Shown: piece after piece, positions 43,819-54,130 of the stretch
Numbering within the stretch: position 1 is the first letter of the stretch
Layout of the letters: each line of letters opens with the position of its first letter
Source: an uncultured Pelagibacteraceae bacterium
GTDB taxonomy: Bacteria > Pseudomonadota > Alphaproteobacteria > Pelagibacterales > AG-422-B15
Direction: 5' to 3'
NCBI GenBank assembly: GCA_902590345.1
Contig: CACIWK010000002.1
Coordinates: forward strand, 62,001-126,000
Length of the DNA stretch: 64,000 bases
Translations under genes and position numbers: made by a program
Notes under the pieces: model-generated
Told to the model about the DNA's origin: nothing
Seen by the model: the letters and a program-made list of their open reading frames with translations, nothing else
Databases searched by the model: none

Positions 43819-45201
43819 TTGTTTGAAAACCTTAGTAATCGGTTTGAGGAAATATTTAAGAGTTTAAAAAAGAAAGGTTCTATTGATGAGGCTTCTCTCG
43901 ATAGTGCAATGAGAGATATTCGAAGAGCTCTTCTTGAAGCTGATGTTGCATTGCCAATTGCAAAAAGATTTATAGAGGATGTCAAAAAAGAGGCGATCGG
44001 AAAAGAAATCATTCGATCAATAACGCCTGCGCAAATGATTACAAAAATTGTGAATGATCAATTAATTCAAATTTTAGGTTCAGCTTCACCCGAATTCCAA
44101 ATAAACGATAATCAAGTTTCATCCTATTTATTTGCAGGACTTCAAGGTTCTGGCAAGACAACGACTGTTGGTAAAATCGGTAATTATCTCAAAAGTAATT
44201 ACGATAAGAAGATTTTATTTGTTTCATTAGATACCACAAGACCAGCTGCTTTTGATCAGCTAAAAAAACTTTCTGAGTTAATTGATGTAACAATTTTACC
44301 CAAACTCGAAAATCAAATGCCTATTGATATTGTATCAAGAGCAAAACAATTTGCTGAATTACAGGAAATTGATTGTGTTTTATATGATACAGCGGGGAGA
44401 ATGAATGTTGAAGAAGGGCTAATGAGCGAATTGAGTTTGCTGGAAAAAGAAATTAGCCCTCTAGAAACGATACTTGTTTTAGACAGCCTAACTGGCCAGG
44501 AGGCAGTGAATGTTGCAAGAGATTTTGCAAAAGCAATCAATATTACAGGCTCTATTCTTACTAGGATTGATGGCGATGCTCGAGGTGGAGCCGCATTAAG
44601 CATGAAGTACATTACTGATTGTCCAATTAAATTTATGGGAGTTGGGGAGCAAGTCGATGACCTTGAAAAATTTCACCCAGAGCGAATTGCCAATCGTATT
44701 CTTGGAATGGGAGATATTGTAACCTTAGTTGAAAAAGCTGCTGAAACTGTTGATCAAGAAGATGCCGAAGAAATGGCTAAAAAATTACAAAAAGGAGAAT
44801 TTGACCTCGACGATTTGCTTAGTCAAATCAGACAGATGAAAAAAATGGGTGGCATTTCGGGTATGATGAAATTCATTCCTGGACTAAGTAATCTGAGTGA
44901 TAAGATCCCACAAAATACTAATCCTGACAACTCAATCGCTCAACAAGAAGCAATTATTCTATCAATGACAAAATACGAGCGAAGCAAGCCAAAGATAATT
45001 AATGGATCAAGAAAAAAAAGAATAGCGGCAGGGTCAGGGACTTCAGTATCCGAAATAAATAAAATTCTAAAACAACATAGAAAGATGTCAGACATGATGA
45101 AGAAGTTATCTAGAAAAGGGGGAGGATCAATTGATCCAAATATGTTAGCAGGCCAACTTGGAAGTGGCATGCCAAGTGATTTTTTTAAAAATAAATTTTA
45201 A
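43819..45201 (+). CDS. ffh: Signal recognition particle protein Ffh
   Basis: Ffh binds signal peptides of inner-membrane proteins and 4.5S RNA. The 460-residue protein has the N domain (MFENLSNRFEEIFKSLKKKG), the G domain with GLQGSGKTTTVGKIGNYL, DTTRPAAFDQLKKL, DTAGRMNVEEGL and TRIDGDARGGAALS, and the methionine-rich M domain with RKKRIAAGSGTSVSEINKIL. The start is TTG 43819, placed six to nine bases after a strong AAGGAGAG; the resulting MFENLS is the family start. The upstream leader may control translation. It heads ffh-rpsP-rimM-trmD-rplS. Confidence 0.96.
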   Translation: MFENLSNRFEEIFKSLKKKGSIDEASLDSAMRDIRRALLEADVALPIAKRFIEDVKKEAIGKEIIRSITPAQMITKIVNDQLIQILGSASPEFQINDNQVSSYLFAGLQGSGKTTTVGKIGNYLKSNYDKKILFVSLDTTRPAAFDQLKKLSELIDVTILPKLENQMPIDIVSRAKQFAELQEIDCVLYDTAGRMNVEEGLMSELSLLEKEISPLETILVLDSLTGQEAVNVARDFAKAINITGSILTRIDGDARGGAALSMKYITDCPIKFMGVGEQVDDLEKFHPERIANRILGMGDIVTLVEKAAETVDQEDAEEMAKKLQKGEFDLDDLLSQIRQMKKMGGISGMMKFIPGLSNLSDKIPQNTNPDNSIAQQEAIILSMTKYERSKPKIINGSRKKRIAAGSGTSVSEINKILKQHRKMSDMMKKLSRKGGGSIDPNMLAGQLGSGMPSDFFKNKF

Positions 45202-45227
45202 TTATTAACAAATAAAAGGAGAATAAA

Positions 45228-45701
45228 ATGGCGTTAAAAATAAGACTATCGAGAGCAGGTTCAAAAAAAAGGCCTGTATACAGAGTTGTAGTTGCAGATT
45301 CAAGAAGTCCGCGAGATGGTAAATTTATTGAAAAGGTAGGATTGTACAATCCTCTTTTACAAAAAGATAATAAGGATAGGATCCAACTAAACTTAGACTC
45401 AATAAAAGAGTGGATTTCTAAAGGAGCAAAACCAACAGATAAGGTTGCAAGATTTCTGGGAGAAGCCGGCGTAATACCAATCCCAGCACAAGGCAACAAT
45501 CCTAAAAAAGCTCAGCCAAAAAAGAAAGCACAAGAAAGATTAGCCGCAGCTGAGGAAGTAAAGAATCAGCCTACTCCTGAAGCTTCAGCAGAAGAGACTC
45601 CAGCAGAGGAAGCTCCAGCATCAGAAGCAAAAACTGATGAAGCTCCAGCAGAAGAGACTCCAGCAGAGGAAGCTCCAGCAGAAGAGGAGAAAAAAGACTA
45701 A
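45228..45701 (+). CDS. rpsP: 30S ribosomal protein S16 with acidic C-terminal tail
   Basis: The first 85 or so residues are canonical S16 ([38 protein letters not shown]...). Some 70 further residues form a low-complexity tail: a lysine-rich segment followed by [10 protein letters not shown]-type repeats. Alphaproteobacterial S16 proteins are often extended, but this Ala/Glu/Pro tail shows a recent internal duplication (see the repeat at 45578). S16 is a primary 16S rRNA binder. The ATG is preceded by AAGGAG. It lies 26 bases after ffh and 11 before rimM. Confidence 0.96.
   Translation: MALKIRLSRAGSKKRPVYRVVVADSRSPRDGKFIEKVGLYNPLLQKDNKDRIQLNLDSIKEWISKGAKPTDKVARFLGEAGVIPIPAQGNNPKKAQPKKKAQERLAAAEEVKNQPTPEASAEETPAEEAPASEAKTDEAPAEETPAEEAPAEEEKKD
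45578..45680 (+). repeat. 60-base period duplication in the rpsP tail
   Basis: Two 43-base copies (45578-45620 and 45638-45680) differ at one base and are offset by exactly 60 bases, so they encode the same 14 residues in frame (EA(S/P)[11 protein letters not shown]). The near identity at DNA level indicates a recent duplication and a site liable to gain or lose 20-residue units. Confidence 0.85.
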
Positions 45702-45712
45702 GCTTATTAATT

Positions 45713-46219
45713 ATGTCCCAATTGATAGTTATTGGAGAAGTAAGAGCAGTTCACGGTTTAAAGGGTCATTTCAAGATTACATCATATACAGAAACGCCAG
45801 ACGATGTATTTAGATATGGCCCCTGTAGACTTGGGAAAAAATATTCAAATATTACTCTTAAAAAATTGAAAGAGTTAAAAACTGGTTATATTGCTAGTTG
45901 TGAACAAATTAAAACAAGGGGGTTGGCTGAAAAAATTGTAGGGCTTACAATAGAAATCGATCAATCGTGTTTACCAGCTATAAAAAAATTAAACCAATAC
46001 TATTACCATCAATTAATTAATTTAATTGTAAAAACTAATGATGGAAAAAATATTGGAAAAGTAATATCTGTTCAGAATTACGGTTCATCGGATTTACTAG
46101 AAATAAGAAAAAAAAATGCTAAAGACTACTTTATTCCAATAAGTGAAAACACAATAAAAAAAATTGATCTGATAAAAAAAATTATTATTACAAAAAATAT
46201 AAATGACTATATAGGCTAG
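45713..46219 (+). CDS. rimM: 16S rRNA processing protein RimM
   Basis: RimM helps mature the 30S subunit head by binding S19. The 168-residue protein has the N-terminal VIGEVRAVHGLKGHFKITSYTE, family-typical, and after a linker the PRC-barrel with YYHQLINLIVKTNDGKNIGKVISVQNYGSSDLLEI. It is lysine-rich but complete. It sits between rpsP and trmD in the conserved order, 2 bases before trmD. Confidence 0.94.
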   Translation: MSQLIVIGEVRAVHGLKGHFKITSYTETPDDVFRYGPCRLGKKYSNITLKKLKELKTGYIASCEQIKTRGLAEKIVGLTIEIDQSCLPAIKKLNQYYYHQLINLIVKTNDGKNIGKVISVQNYGSSDLLEIRKKNAKDYFIPISENTIKKIDLIKKIIITKNINDYIG

Positions 46220-46221
46220 TA

Positions 46222-46938
46222 ATGTATCGAGTAAAAATTATCACACTTTTCCCAAATAGTTTTCCTGGACTTTTAAATACAGGAGTCGTGGGTAAGGCAT
46301 TAAAGAAAAAAATATGGTCATTAAAAACAATTGATCCGAGAAAATATTCAAAAGGTAATTACAAAAAAGTAGATGATACCACAGCTGGTGGCGGTCCTGG
46401 TATGATTTTAAAAGCAGATGTAATCGGGAAGTCTATTGATGCTTGTTACAAAAATATAAAATCTAAAGATAGTTATCCAATGATATATTTAAGTCCTCGC
46501 GGTTCTCCTTTAACTCAAAGTAAAGTTATTAATTTTTCAAAGATGAAAGGAATTAATATTCTCTGTGGTAGATATGAAGGCATTGATCAACGTATACTCG
46601 ATTTCTATCCTATTGAGGAAATAAGTATTGGAGACTATATACTGGCGGGCGGTGAAATAGCTTCCCAGGTTTTAGTGGAGTCAATAGTGAGACTGTTGCC
46701 AGGAACACTTAGTGACATGAAGTCTGCTAGTTCAGAGACCTTCTCAAAAGACCTTCTTGAATACCCTCAGTATACAAGGCCTAAAAAATGGAAAAATTTG
46801 ACAATTCCAGACATATTGCTCTCTGGAAACCACAGAAATATTAGTGAGTGGCGCTTAAAACAATCTGAAAAACTCACACAGAAAGTTAGGCCAGATTTAT
46901 GGAAAAACTACAAAAAAAGCAAGACAAGGAAGAAATAA
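46222..46938 (+). CDS. trmD: tRNA (guanine-N1)-methyltransferase TrmD
   Basis: TrmD methylates G37 of tRNAs with G36, preventing frameshifts. The 238-residue protein has ITLFPNSFPGLLNTGVVGKAL, VDDTTAGGGPGMILKADV, MIYLSPRGSPLTQ, and the knotted SAM site LCGRYEGIDQRILDF with ISIGDYILAGGEIASQVLVES. The C-terminal YTRPKKWK and PDILLSGNH are also conserved. It belongs to the ffh-rpsP-rimM-trmD-rplS operon. Confidence 0.97.
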   Translation: MYRVKIITLFPNSFPGLLNTGVVGKALKKKIWSLKTIDPRKYSKGNYKKVDDTTAGGGPGMILKADVIGKSIDACYKNIKSKDSYPMIYLSPRGSPLTQSKVINFSKMKGINILCGRYEGIDQRILDFYPIEEISIGDYILAGGEIASQVLVESIVRLLPGTLSDMKSASSETFSKDLLEYPQYTRPKKWKNLTIPDILLSGNHRNISEWRLKQSEKLTQKVRPDLWKNYKKSKTRKK

Positions 46939-46965
46939 AGTATTAAAACACGGTGCGAGGCTACC

Positions 46966-47550
46966 ATGAACATCATAGAACAATTCGAAAAAGACCAGAT
47001 AAAGTCACTAGTCAAAGGTAAGAAAATACCACAATTCCATCCAGGAGATACAGTAAGAGTGAATGTTAAGGTACGTGAGGGTACACGTGAGAGAATACAG
47101 GCATTCGAGGGCGTTTGTATCAGAAAGAAAAATAGAGGTCTAAGTTCTTCATTTACAGTAAGAAAAATTTCTTTTGGTGAGGGCGTAGAAAGAGTGTTTC
47201 CAATCTTTAGTCCGTCTATTGACTCCATCTCGATTGTAAGAAGTGGACAGGTCAGAAGAGCTAAGCTTTACTATCTTAGAGATTTAACCGGTAAGAAAGC
47301 AAGGATCGTTGAGAGAATTCGAAAGAAGCAACCAGATCTTGCTAGTTTATATATTGATGAGAGTGAAGAAGTTGTAGAAGAAGAAATTATTGCTTCTGAT
47401 GAGCCCTCTCAAGATGAGAGTGTTGAAGTTGCAGCTGATGCTTCTCAAGCTGAGGAAAAAACAGAATCTGAAGTTGATGAGATTGCTCAAGAACAAGTTC
47501 CTGAAGATAATGCTGAAAGTTCAGAAGAATCAGAAACAACAAAAGAATAA
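46966..47550 (+). CDS. rplS: 50S ribosomal protein L19 with acidic C-terminal tail
   Basis: Residues 1 to about 120 are L19 ([46 protein letters not shown], then [19 protein letters not shown]). About 70 additional residues form an acidic, Glu/Ala/Ser-rich tail that is probably disordered. L19 sits at the 30S-50S interface. It is the second ribosomal protein of this operon with such a tail. A GCGAGG ribosome site precedes the ATG. Confidence 0.95.
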   Translation: MNIIEQFEKDQIKSLVKGKKIPQFHPGDTVRVNVKVREGTRERIQAFEGVCIRKKNRGLSSSFTVRKISFGEGVERVFPIFSPSIDSISIVRSGQVRRAKLYYLRDLTGKKARIVERIRKKQPDLASLYIDESEEVVEEEIIASDEPSQDESVEVAADASQAEEKTESEVDEIAQEQVPEDNAESSEESETTKE

Positions 47551-47589
47551 TTACTTCTTTCTCGTTTTTTTTGTTAATCAAAGTTATTT

Positions 47590-48993
47590 ATGAGTACTCC
47601 AAAGACATTATACGATAAAATATGGAATGATCATTTAGTTTCAGAAAATGAAGATGGAACATCAATCATTTATATTGACAGACATCTTGTTCATGAAGTT
47701 ACAAGTCCCCAAGCATTTGAAGGACTAAAAATTGCAAACAGATCAGTTAGAAAACCTAATTTTACATTAGCCACTGCTGATCACAATATTCCTACAACAA
47801 ATAGAGATGAGGGAATATCAGATCCAGAGTCTAAGTTACAGGTAGATACTCTTGAAGAGAATTGTAAAGAGCACGGAATTACTTTTCTTTCTATGTCTGA
47901 TAAAAGACAGGGTATAGTCCATATTATCGGACCGGAGCAAGGTTTTACACAACCAGGAATGACTATCGTTTGTGGTGATAGCCATACTTCAACACACGGT
48001 GCCTTCGGTGCTCTTGCATGGGGAATTGGAACTTCTGAAGTAGAACATGTTCTTGCAACTCAAACATTAGTACAAACTAAAGCTAAGAATATGCAAATTA
48101 ATATACAAGGTGAACTGCCACTGGGTGTCACAGCAAAAGATATTGTTTTAAAGATTATTCAAACAATTGGAACTGCTGGAGGTACTGGGTATGTTATTGA
48201 ATACACAGGTGATGCGATCAAATCCCTAACAATGGAGGGAAGAATGACTGTCTGTAACATGTCAATTGAAGCAGGAGCAAGAGCTGGTTTAATCAGTCCT
48301 GATGAAAAAACAATTGAATACTTAAAGGGTAGACCATTTTCTCCAGCAGAAAATGAATATCAATCAGCATCGGATTATTGGTTATCGCTAGCTTCTGATG
48401 AAGGTGCTGCTTATGACAAAACAGTAAATATTGATGCAAGCGACATCATTCCACAAGTCACTTGGGGCACAAGTCCTGAGGATGTAGTTTCGATTGATGG
48501 ATTGGTTCCAAACCCTGATGATGAAAGCGATGAGACAAAGAAGAAATCAATGATTAGAGCTTTGGAATACATGGGTCTTGTTCCGAATACACCACTTAAA
48601 GAGGTTAAAGTAGATAAGGTATTCATTGGTTCATGTACTAATGGACGGATTGAAGACCTGAGAGCTGCATCAAAAATTGCAAAAGATAGAAAAGTTGCGG
48701 ACCATGTAAATGCAATAGTCGTTCCTGGGTCTGGTTTAGTTAAACAGCAGGCAGAAGAGGAGGGTTTAGACAAAATATTTATTGAGTCAGGCTTTGAATG
48801 GAGAGAGCCTGGATGTTCAATGTGTCTTGCAATGAATGCCGATAAACTTAAACCTCAAGAAAGATGTGCTTCTACTTCAAATAGGAACTTTGAAGGTAGG
48901 CAAGGAAGAGGGGGTCGTACTCATTTAATGAGTCCAGCTATGGCTGCTGCTGCGGCTATCAATGGAAAACTATCAGACAGTAGAGAGATATAA
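47590..48993 (+). CDS. leuC: 3-isopropylmalate dehydratase large subunit
   Basis: LeuC with LeuD isomerises 2-isopropylmalate to 3-isopropylmalate in leucine synthesis. The 467-residue protein has [75 protein letters not shown] and the cluster cysteines in [13 protein letters not shown] and GCSMCLAMN. Its stop shares a base with the leuD start. It begins a leuC-leuD-leuB-asd run. Confidence 0.97.
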   Translation: MSTPKTLYDKIWNDHLVSENEDGTSIIYIDRHLVHEVTSPQAFEGLKIANRSVRKPNFTLATADHNIPTTNRDEGISDPESKLQVDTLEENCKEHGITFLSMSDKRQGIVHIIGPEQGFTQPGMTIVCGDSHTSTHGAFGALAWGIGTSEVEHVLATQTLVQTKAKNMQINIQGELPLGVTAKDIVLKIIQTIGTAGGTGYVIEYTGDAIKSLTMEGRMTVCNMSIEAGARAGLISPDEKTIEYLKGRPFSPAENEYQSASDYWLSLASDEGAAYDKTVNIDASDIIPQVTWGTSPEDVVSIDGLVPNPDDESDETKKKSMIRALEYMGLVPNTPLKEVKVDKVFIGSCTNGRIEDLRAASKIAKDRKVADHVNAIVVPGSGLVKQQAEEEGLDKIFIESGFEWREPGCSMCLAMNADKLKPQERCASTSNRNFEGRQGRGGRTHLMSPAMAAAAAINGKLSDSREI

Positions 48994-49619
48994 TGGAAAA
49001 ATTTAAAAAAATAGAAAGTAATGCAATTCCTTTACCAATGGTGAATGTTGATACTGATATGATTATTCCAAAACAATTTCTCAAAACAATTAAGCGAACA
49101 GGTTTAGGTAAAAATTTATTTTATGAATTAAGATATGATGAAAAAGATGCACCTATAGATTCGTTTGTCCTTAATCAAGATAAATATAAAGACTCTCAAA
49201 TTTTGATTACTGGTAAAAATTTTGGCTGCGGGTCATCTCGTGAACATGCACCCTGGTCAATCTTAGATTATGGCATTAAATGCATCATCGCTTCGAGTTT
49301 TGCGGATATCTTTTATAATAATTGTTTCAAGAATGGTATTCTTCCAATCAAATTAGATGAGTCTGAAGTAAATAAATTACAAAAAGCAGCCGAAAACAGT
49401 CTTAGTTTTACAATTGATTTAGAAAATCAGAAGATTTCTTATTTTGATAAAAATATAAATCATGAGGTAAGTTTTGAACTTGATAAAGCCAAAAAAACTA
49501 GCCTATTGGAGGGTTTAGACGATATTGGATTGACACTAGCTAAAGTTAATCATATTTCTGATTTTGAAAACAAGCAAAAGTCAAGAACACCCTGGTTGTA
49601 TAGCCAGCAAATAAAATGA
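48993..49619 (+). CDS. leuD: 3-isopropylmalate dehydratase small subunit
   Basis: A 208-residue swivel subunit that completes the isopropylmalate isomerase with Leu[81 protein letters not shown] is the conserved body. It overlaps leuC by one base and leuB by four (ATGA), giving coupled translation. Confidence 0.97.
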   Translation: MEKFKKIESNAIPLPMVNVDTDMIIPKQFLKTIKRTGLGKNLFYELRYDEKDAPIDSFVLNQDKYKDSQILITGKNFGCGSSREHAPWSILDYGIKCIIASSFADIFYNNCFKNGILPIKLDESEVNKLQKAAENSLSFTIDLENQKISYFDKNINHEVSFELDKAKKTSLLEGLDDIGLTLAKVNHISDFENKQKSRTPWLYSQQIK

Positions 49620-50725
49620 GCAATTCTTATAAATTATTAGTCTTACCTGGCGACGGTATAGGGCCTGAAGTAATGAAGGAGGTCATAAAGGTTGCTAAGA
49701 GTATTGGTGAACTTAGTAAAGTTAAATTTGAGATAGAAGAGGACGATATTGGTGGGTCTGCCTATGATCGCTATGGCACTCCTCTATCTAATGAGACTCT
49801 TGAAAAAGCTAAAAACTCTCACGCAGTTTTACTTGGTGCTGTGGGTGGAGAAAAATGGGATAATTTAGATTTTTCTCTTAAACCTGAACAAGGCCTTTTG
49901 AGAATTAGAAAAGAATTAGACCTGTTTGCAAACTTAAGGCCTGCTTTATGTTTTGAGTCAATGGTTGACGCTTCTTCTCTTAAACCAGACTTAGTATCGG
50001 GTCTCGATATATTAATTGTTAGAGAGCTTACCGGTGGTATTTATTTTGGTGAACCAAGAGGTATTGAAGATAAAGGTAACGGAAATCGTGTTGGAATTAA
50101 CACTCAATCTTATAGCACTGAAGAAGTTAGAAGAGTTGCACGTATAGCATTTGAACTTGCAAGCAAAAGAGGTAATAGGGTTACTTCTTGTGAAAAATCA
50201 AATGTAATGGAGTCTGGAATATTGTGGAGAGAAGAAGTCTCGCATGTGCATGAAAATGAATATTCAAATGTCGAGTTATCTCATATGTATGCAGATAATT
50301 GTGCGATGCAATTAGTTAGAAACCCTAAACAATTTGATGTTATTGTTACTGATAATTTATTTGGAGACATTCTTTCAGATGAGGCGGCCATGCTCACAGG
50401 TTCGCTTGGAATGTTGCCCTCTGCTTCTTTGGGTGCAGTCGATAGTAATAATTTTAGAAAGTCTTTATACGAGCCAGTTCATGGGTCTGCGCCAGACATA
50501 GCTGGTAAAGGAATAGCAAACCCAATTGCATCCATTCTTAGTTTTGCGATGTGTTTAAAGTACTCATTCAATATGGACAAGGAATCAGATCTTATAAATA
50601 AGGCTGTAAATAATGTACTTGCCAGTGGCTTTAAAACTGCGGATTTAATAGGAGATGATAACAAAAACCTATCAACAGTTGAAATGGGTGATCAAATATT
50701 AAATCAATTGAAAGAAAACTTTTAA
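49616..50725 (+). CDS. leuB: 3-isopropylmalate dehydrogenase
   Basis: LeuB oxidises and decarboxylates 3-isopropylmalate with NAD. The 369-residue protein has [55 protein letters not shown] with substrate-binding residues, [13 protein letters not shown] and [30 protein letters not shown] with the metal-binding aspartates. The C-terminal [23 protein letters not shown] fits. It overlaps leuD by 4 bases. Confidence 0.97.
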   Translation: MSNSYKLLVLPGDGIGPEVMKEVIKVAKSIGELSKVKFEIEEDDIGGSAYDRYGTPLSNETLEKAKNSHAVLLGAVGGEKWDNLDFSLKPEQGLLRIRKELDLFANLRPALCFESMVDASSLKPDLVSGLDILIVRELTGGIYFGEPRGIEDKGNGNRVGINTQSYSTEEVRRVARIAFELASKRGNRVTSCEKSNVMESGILWREEVSHVHENEYSNVELSHMYADNCAMQLVRNPKQFDVIVTDNLFGDILSDEAAMLTGSLGMLPSASLGAVDSNNFRKSLYEPVHGSAPDIAGKGIANPIASILSFAMCLKYSFNMDKESDLINKAVNNVLASGFKTADLIGDDNKNLSTVEMGDQILNQLKENF

Positions 50726-50728
50726 ATT

Positions 50729-51745
50729 ATGAATTTTAATATTGCTATAGTGGGTGCCACAGGAAATGTTGGAAGAGAAATGTTAAATATTCTCTCTGAA
50801 AAAAAATATGATGCGTCAAAAATATTTCCTGTGGCTTCTAGTAGAAGTGAAGGTATGGAAATTGAATTTGGGGAGGATAAACTAGTTGTAGAATCTATTG
50901 AAAAGTTTGATCCTTCAAAAGTAGAATTGGCACTCTTCTCAGCAGGAGCTAGTACCTCAAAGGAATGGGCACCAAAGTTCGCAGAAAAAAACTGTATTGT
51001 TATAGATAACTCTAGTCATTTTAGAATGGAAGAAGATATTCCTCTGGTTGTACCTGAGGTTAACCCAAGTGATCTAAATAATTATAAAAAAAGAAATATA
51101 ATTGCTAATCCAAACTGCTCAACAATTCAATTGGTGGTTGCCTTAAAACCATTGCACGAAATTTCAAAAATAAAAAAAGTTATTGTATCAACTTATCAAT
51201 CTGTTTCGGGTGCAGGTAAGGCTGGTATGGACGAGTTGTTTGAGCAAACAAAAAATATGTTCTCTGATGATATTAAAGATAATGTTAAGTTTACAAAACC
51301 AATTGCCTTTAATGTCATACCTCATATTGATAAATTCATGGATGATGGATACACAAAAGAAGAATTAAAAATGAGACAAGAAACTCATAAAATTTTAAGT
51401 AGTGAGATCAGCTTTAGCGCTACATGTGTTCGCGTTCCTGTATTTATTGGTCACTCTGAAGCTGTAAATATTGAGTTTGAAAACAAAATTTCAGTAGAAG
51501 AAGCACGTGAAGCTATTAAAAATGCTCCTGGGTGCACACTACTTGATGAAAGAGCTGATGGAGGTTATGTAACTCCAAAAGAGTGTGCTGGAAATGATGA
51601 CACGTATATATCGCGAATTCGAGAGGATACGTCTACAAAAAATGGATTATCTATCTGGGTAGTTTCTGATAATTTAAGGAAAGGTGCTGCTTTAAATACA
51701 ATCCAAATCGCTGAAATGCTAATTGAGGAACATTTATCTAAATGA
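50729..51745 (+). CDS. asd: Aspartate-semialdehyde dehydrogenase
   Basis: Asd reduces aspartyl phosphate to the semialdehyde, the branch point to lysine/diaminopimelate, methionine and threonine. The 338-residue protein has IAIVGATGNVGREMLNIL (NADP site), LFSAGASTSKEWAPKF, NPNCSTIQLVVALKPL with the catalytic cysteine and the VSTYQSVSGAGKAGMDEL loop. Its product feeds the pathway that contains DapF (42798). It follows leuB by 3 bases and overlaps the next gene by 4. Confidence 0.96.
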   Translation: MNFNIAIVGATGNVGREMLNILSEKKYDASKIFPVASSRSEGMEIEFGEDKLVVESIEKFDPSKVELALFSAGASTSKEWAPKFAEKNCIVIDNSSHFRMEEDIPLVVPEVNPSDLNNYKKRNIIANPNCSTIQLVVALKPLHEISKIKKVIVSTYQSVSGAGKAGMDELFEQTKNMFSDDIKDNVKFTKPIAFNVIPHIDKFMDDGYTKEELKMRQETHKILSSEISFSATCVRVPVFIGHSEAVNIEFENKISVEEAREAIKNAPGCTLLDERADGGYVTPKECAGNDDTYISRIREDTSTKNGLSIWVVSDNLRKGAALNTIQIAEMLIEEHLSK

Positions 51746-53700
51746 GACAAGATGTAAGAAAACCAAGAAGAAGCGTACTTTATGTTCCTGGATCTAATCC
51801 AAAAGCATTAAAAAAAAGTAGTACGCTTGATGTAGATGCAATTATTTACGACTTAGAAGACTCGGTAGCTGCAAATGCCAGAAATGATGCACGCACAGCA
51901 ATTATCGAAATTATAAACTCTGGTGTAAACAAAAATAAGGAACAGGTGATAAGAGTAAATGCTTTGGATACTGATGATGGTAAAATAGATATTAAGGTCT
52001 TGGACAAATGTAATCCCGATGCAATATTAATCCCTAAAGTAAATGAAGCTAAAGATGTTAAAGCTTTTGAAAAATATCTTAAAAATAAAGAAACTAAAAT
52101 TTGGGTTATGATGGAAACAGCTTTATCAATTGTAAACGCATATGATATTGCAAAATCATCAAAATACTTAAAATGTTTTGTAATGGGAACTAATGACTTG
52201 TCTGCAGAGTTGGGTATAGAGGAAGAACTAAAAAGAACTGCATTAGTCACAAGTTTTGAGAAATGTATGATGGCAACAAAAGCCTACAAATTATCACTAC
52301 TTGATGGAGTTTTTAATGACATCAGAGACGCTAATGGCTTTGAAGAAGAGTGCATCTATAGTCATGGCCTCGGATTTGACGGCAAAACCTTAATACACCC
52401 GGGACAAATACAAATATGTAATAAAATATTTACCCCTACGGCTGAACAACTAGACAAAGCAAAACGAATTGTTGCAGCCTTTGAGGATGCAAGAAAAAAG
52501 GATCCAAATATTGGGGTAATTACGTTTGAAGGCAGTCAGATAGAGGAATTGCACGTAAATCATGCAAAACGAATTATAGAAGCTGAATTGCTTGTTTCAA
52601 AAGTTACAGAACTAGATCAATCAGAAGTTATACAAACTTCTTCAAGTAAATATAAAATTGGTAACTTTTTTGAAAATTTTAAGTTAGGACAAAAAATAAT
52701 ACACGCAACTCCACGAACAATAACATATGGAGATTGTGCACTTTATACAGCTTTATACGGTTCAAGGTATGCCCTGCACTGCTCAGATGAGTTTGCAAAA
52801 AAACTCTCATTAGAAAAATCACCAATTGACGATTTTCTTTTATTTAACATAGCTTTTGGTAAAACTGTCCCAGATGTCTCTTTAAATGCAATTGCCAATT
52901 TAGGTTACGCAGAGTGTAAGTTTTTAAAGCCAGCTTATCCAGGAGATACAATTAGTTCAACTTCAGAAGTGATTGGCATTAAAGAGAATTCAAGCGGAGA
53001 AAATGGAGTAGTATATGTTCACTCTGTAGGCACTAACCAGCATGACGAACCAGTTATTGATTATAAAAGATGGGTTATGGTTAGAAAAAAAAATAGAAAT
53101 CTAAATAAAGTAGAACCGTCTATACCGAAATTAAATAAAGAGCTTACAAGTGAGGAGGTTGTAGAAATTGCAAAAAAATATGATTTTGATTGTACAGTAT
53201 ATGATTATAAAGCCTCAGGCTCTGATCTTTGTTATGAGGATTACTCTATTGACGAAAAAATAAATCATATTGATGGTATGACAGTTGAAGAGGCTGAACA
53301 TATGATGGCAACAAAATTATACCAGAACAATGCAAAAGTTCACTTTAACCATTTTGTTGAAAAAGGCGGCAGGTTTGGGAAAAGAATTGTTTACGGTGGT
53401 CACGTTATAAGTTTAACAAGAGCTTTATCGTTTAATGGACTTTCAAATGCTTTTAAAATTATTGCGATCAACGGTGGAACCCACGCATCACCGTGTTTTG
53501 CGGGAACAACTGTTTTTGCTTGGAGTCTGATTTTAGACAAAGTCGAAGTATCAGAGTCATTAGGGGCTATTCGAATCAGAACTAATGGAATTGGTGATGC
53601 GCAGGCTTATCAGTTTCAACACCAAGATAGTAACAAGCGCTTTGATCCGTCCGTTTTGTTAAGTCTTGATTATTGGGCTTTAATTCCAAGAAAAAAATAA
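51742..53700 (+). CDS. Fused CitE-like CoA lyase and MaoC-type mesaconyl-CoA hydratase
   Basis: One uninterrupted 652-residue ORF joins two enzymes. Residues 1 to about 295 are a CitE/malyl-CoA lyase barrel: RSVLYVPGSNPKAL, DLEDSVA, Arg71 in IRVNAL, and likely Mg ligands Glu125 (WVMMETALS) and Asp152 (GTNDLSAELG). Residues about 303-652 resemble mesaconyl-CoA hydratase with two hotdog folds, including GKRIVYGGHVISLTRALSFNGL and FAGTTVFAWSLILD. In Rhodobacter, mcl1 and mch are separate genes. The likely chemistry is beta-methylmalyl-CoA made from or cleaved to glyoxylate plus propionyl-CoA, and its hydration step to mesaconyl-CoA. It sits between asd and sdhCDAB. Confidence 0.88.
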   Translation: MRQDVRKPRRSVLYVPGSNPKALKKSSTLDVDAIIYDLEDSVAANARNDARTAIIEIINSGVNKNKEQVIRVNALDTDDGKIDIKVLDKCNPDAILIPKVNEAKDVKAFEKYLKNKETKIWVMMETALSIVNAYDIAKSSKYLKCFVMGTNDLSAELGIEEELKRTALVTSFEKCMMATKAYKLSLLDGVFNDIRDANGFEEECIYSHGLGFDGKTLIHPGQIQICNKIFTPTAEQLDKAKRIVAAFEDARKKDPNIGVITFEGSQIEELHVNHAKRIIEAELLVSKVTELDQSEVIQTSSSKYKIGNFFENFKLGQKIIHATPRTITYGDCALYTALYGSRYALHCSDEFAKKLSLEKSPIDDFLLFNIAFGKTVPDVSLNAIANLGYAECKFLKPAYPGDTISSTSEVIGIKENSSGENGVVYVHSVGTNQHDEPVIDYKRWVMVRKKNRNLNKVEPSIPKLNKELTSEEVVEIAKKYDFDCTVYDYKASGSDLCYEDYSIDEKINHIDGMTVEEAEHMMATKLYQNNAKVHFNHFVEKGGRFGKRIVYGGHVISLTRALSFNGLSNAFKIIAINGGTHASPCFAGTTVFAWSLILDKVEVSESLGAIRIRTNGIGDAQAYQFQHQDSNKRFDPSVLLSLDYWALIPRKK

Positions 53701-53748
53701 TTTACTGTCGTTTAATCACCAGCAATTTGGTATATATAAATATTACTA

Positions 53749-54126
53749 ATGAGCAGTCCCTTATCACCACATTTGCAAGTTTATAGATGGCAAATTACAT
53801 CGATTCTATCAATTCTTCATAGAATAACGGGTATAGTTTCATCATTAGGTGTAATTATATTAATAATATTTTTATATTCAATTAGCGCTGGCGAAGAAAC
53901 TTTTCAATTTATAATTTCCTTATCAGAAAATATTTTTATAAGAGCAATATTAATAGGTCTTACGTTTTCATATTTGTTTTATTTTTTAAACTGCTTAAGG
54001 CACTTATTCTGGGACGTTGGCATTGGGCTCGAATTAAATACTGCCAAATTGACAGGATGGATTACAATTTTGTTTACTGCTTTGCTTACTGTTCTATTTT
54101 GGGTTTTAATTATGATTGAATATTAA
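53749..54126 (+). CDS. sdhC: Succinate dehydrogenase cytochrome b556 subunit
   Basis: A 125-residue subunit with three membrane helices. SPHLQVYRWQITSILSILHRITGIVSSLGV contains the quinone-site SILHRITG motif, and the haem-ligand histidine is in NCLRHLFWDVGIGLEL. It anchors SdhAB and passes electrons to ubiquinone. It is the first of sdhCDAB, 48 bases after the lyase-hydratase fusion. Confidence 0.94.
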   Translation: MSSPLSPHLQVYRWQITSILSILHRITGIVSSLGVIILIIFLYSISAGEETFQFIISLSENIFIRAILIGLTFSYLFYFLNCLRHLFWDVGIGLELNTAKLTGWITILFTALLTVLFWVLIMIEY

Positions 54127-54130
54127 CTCT

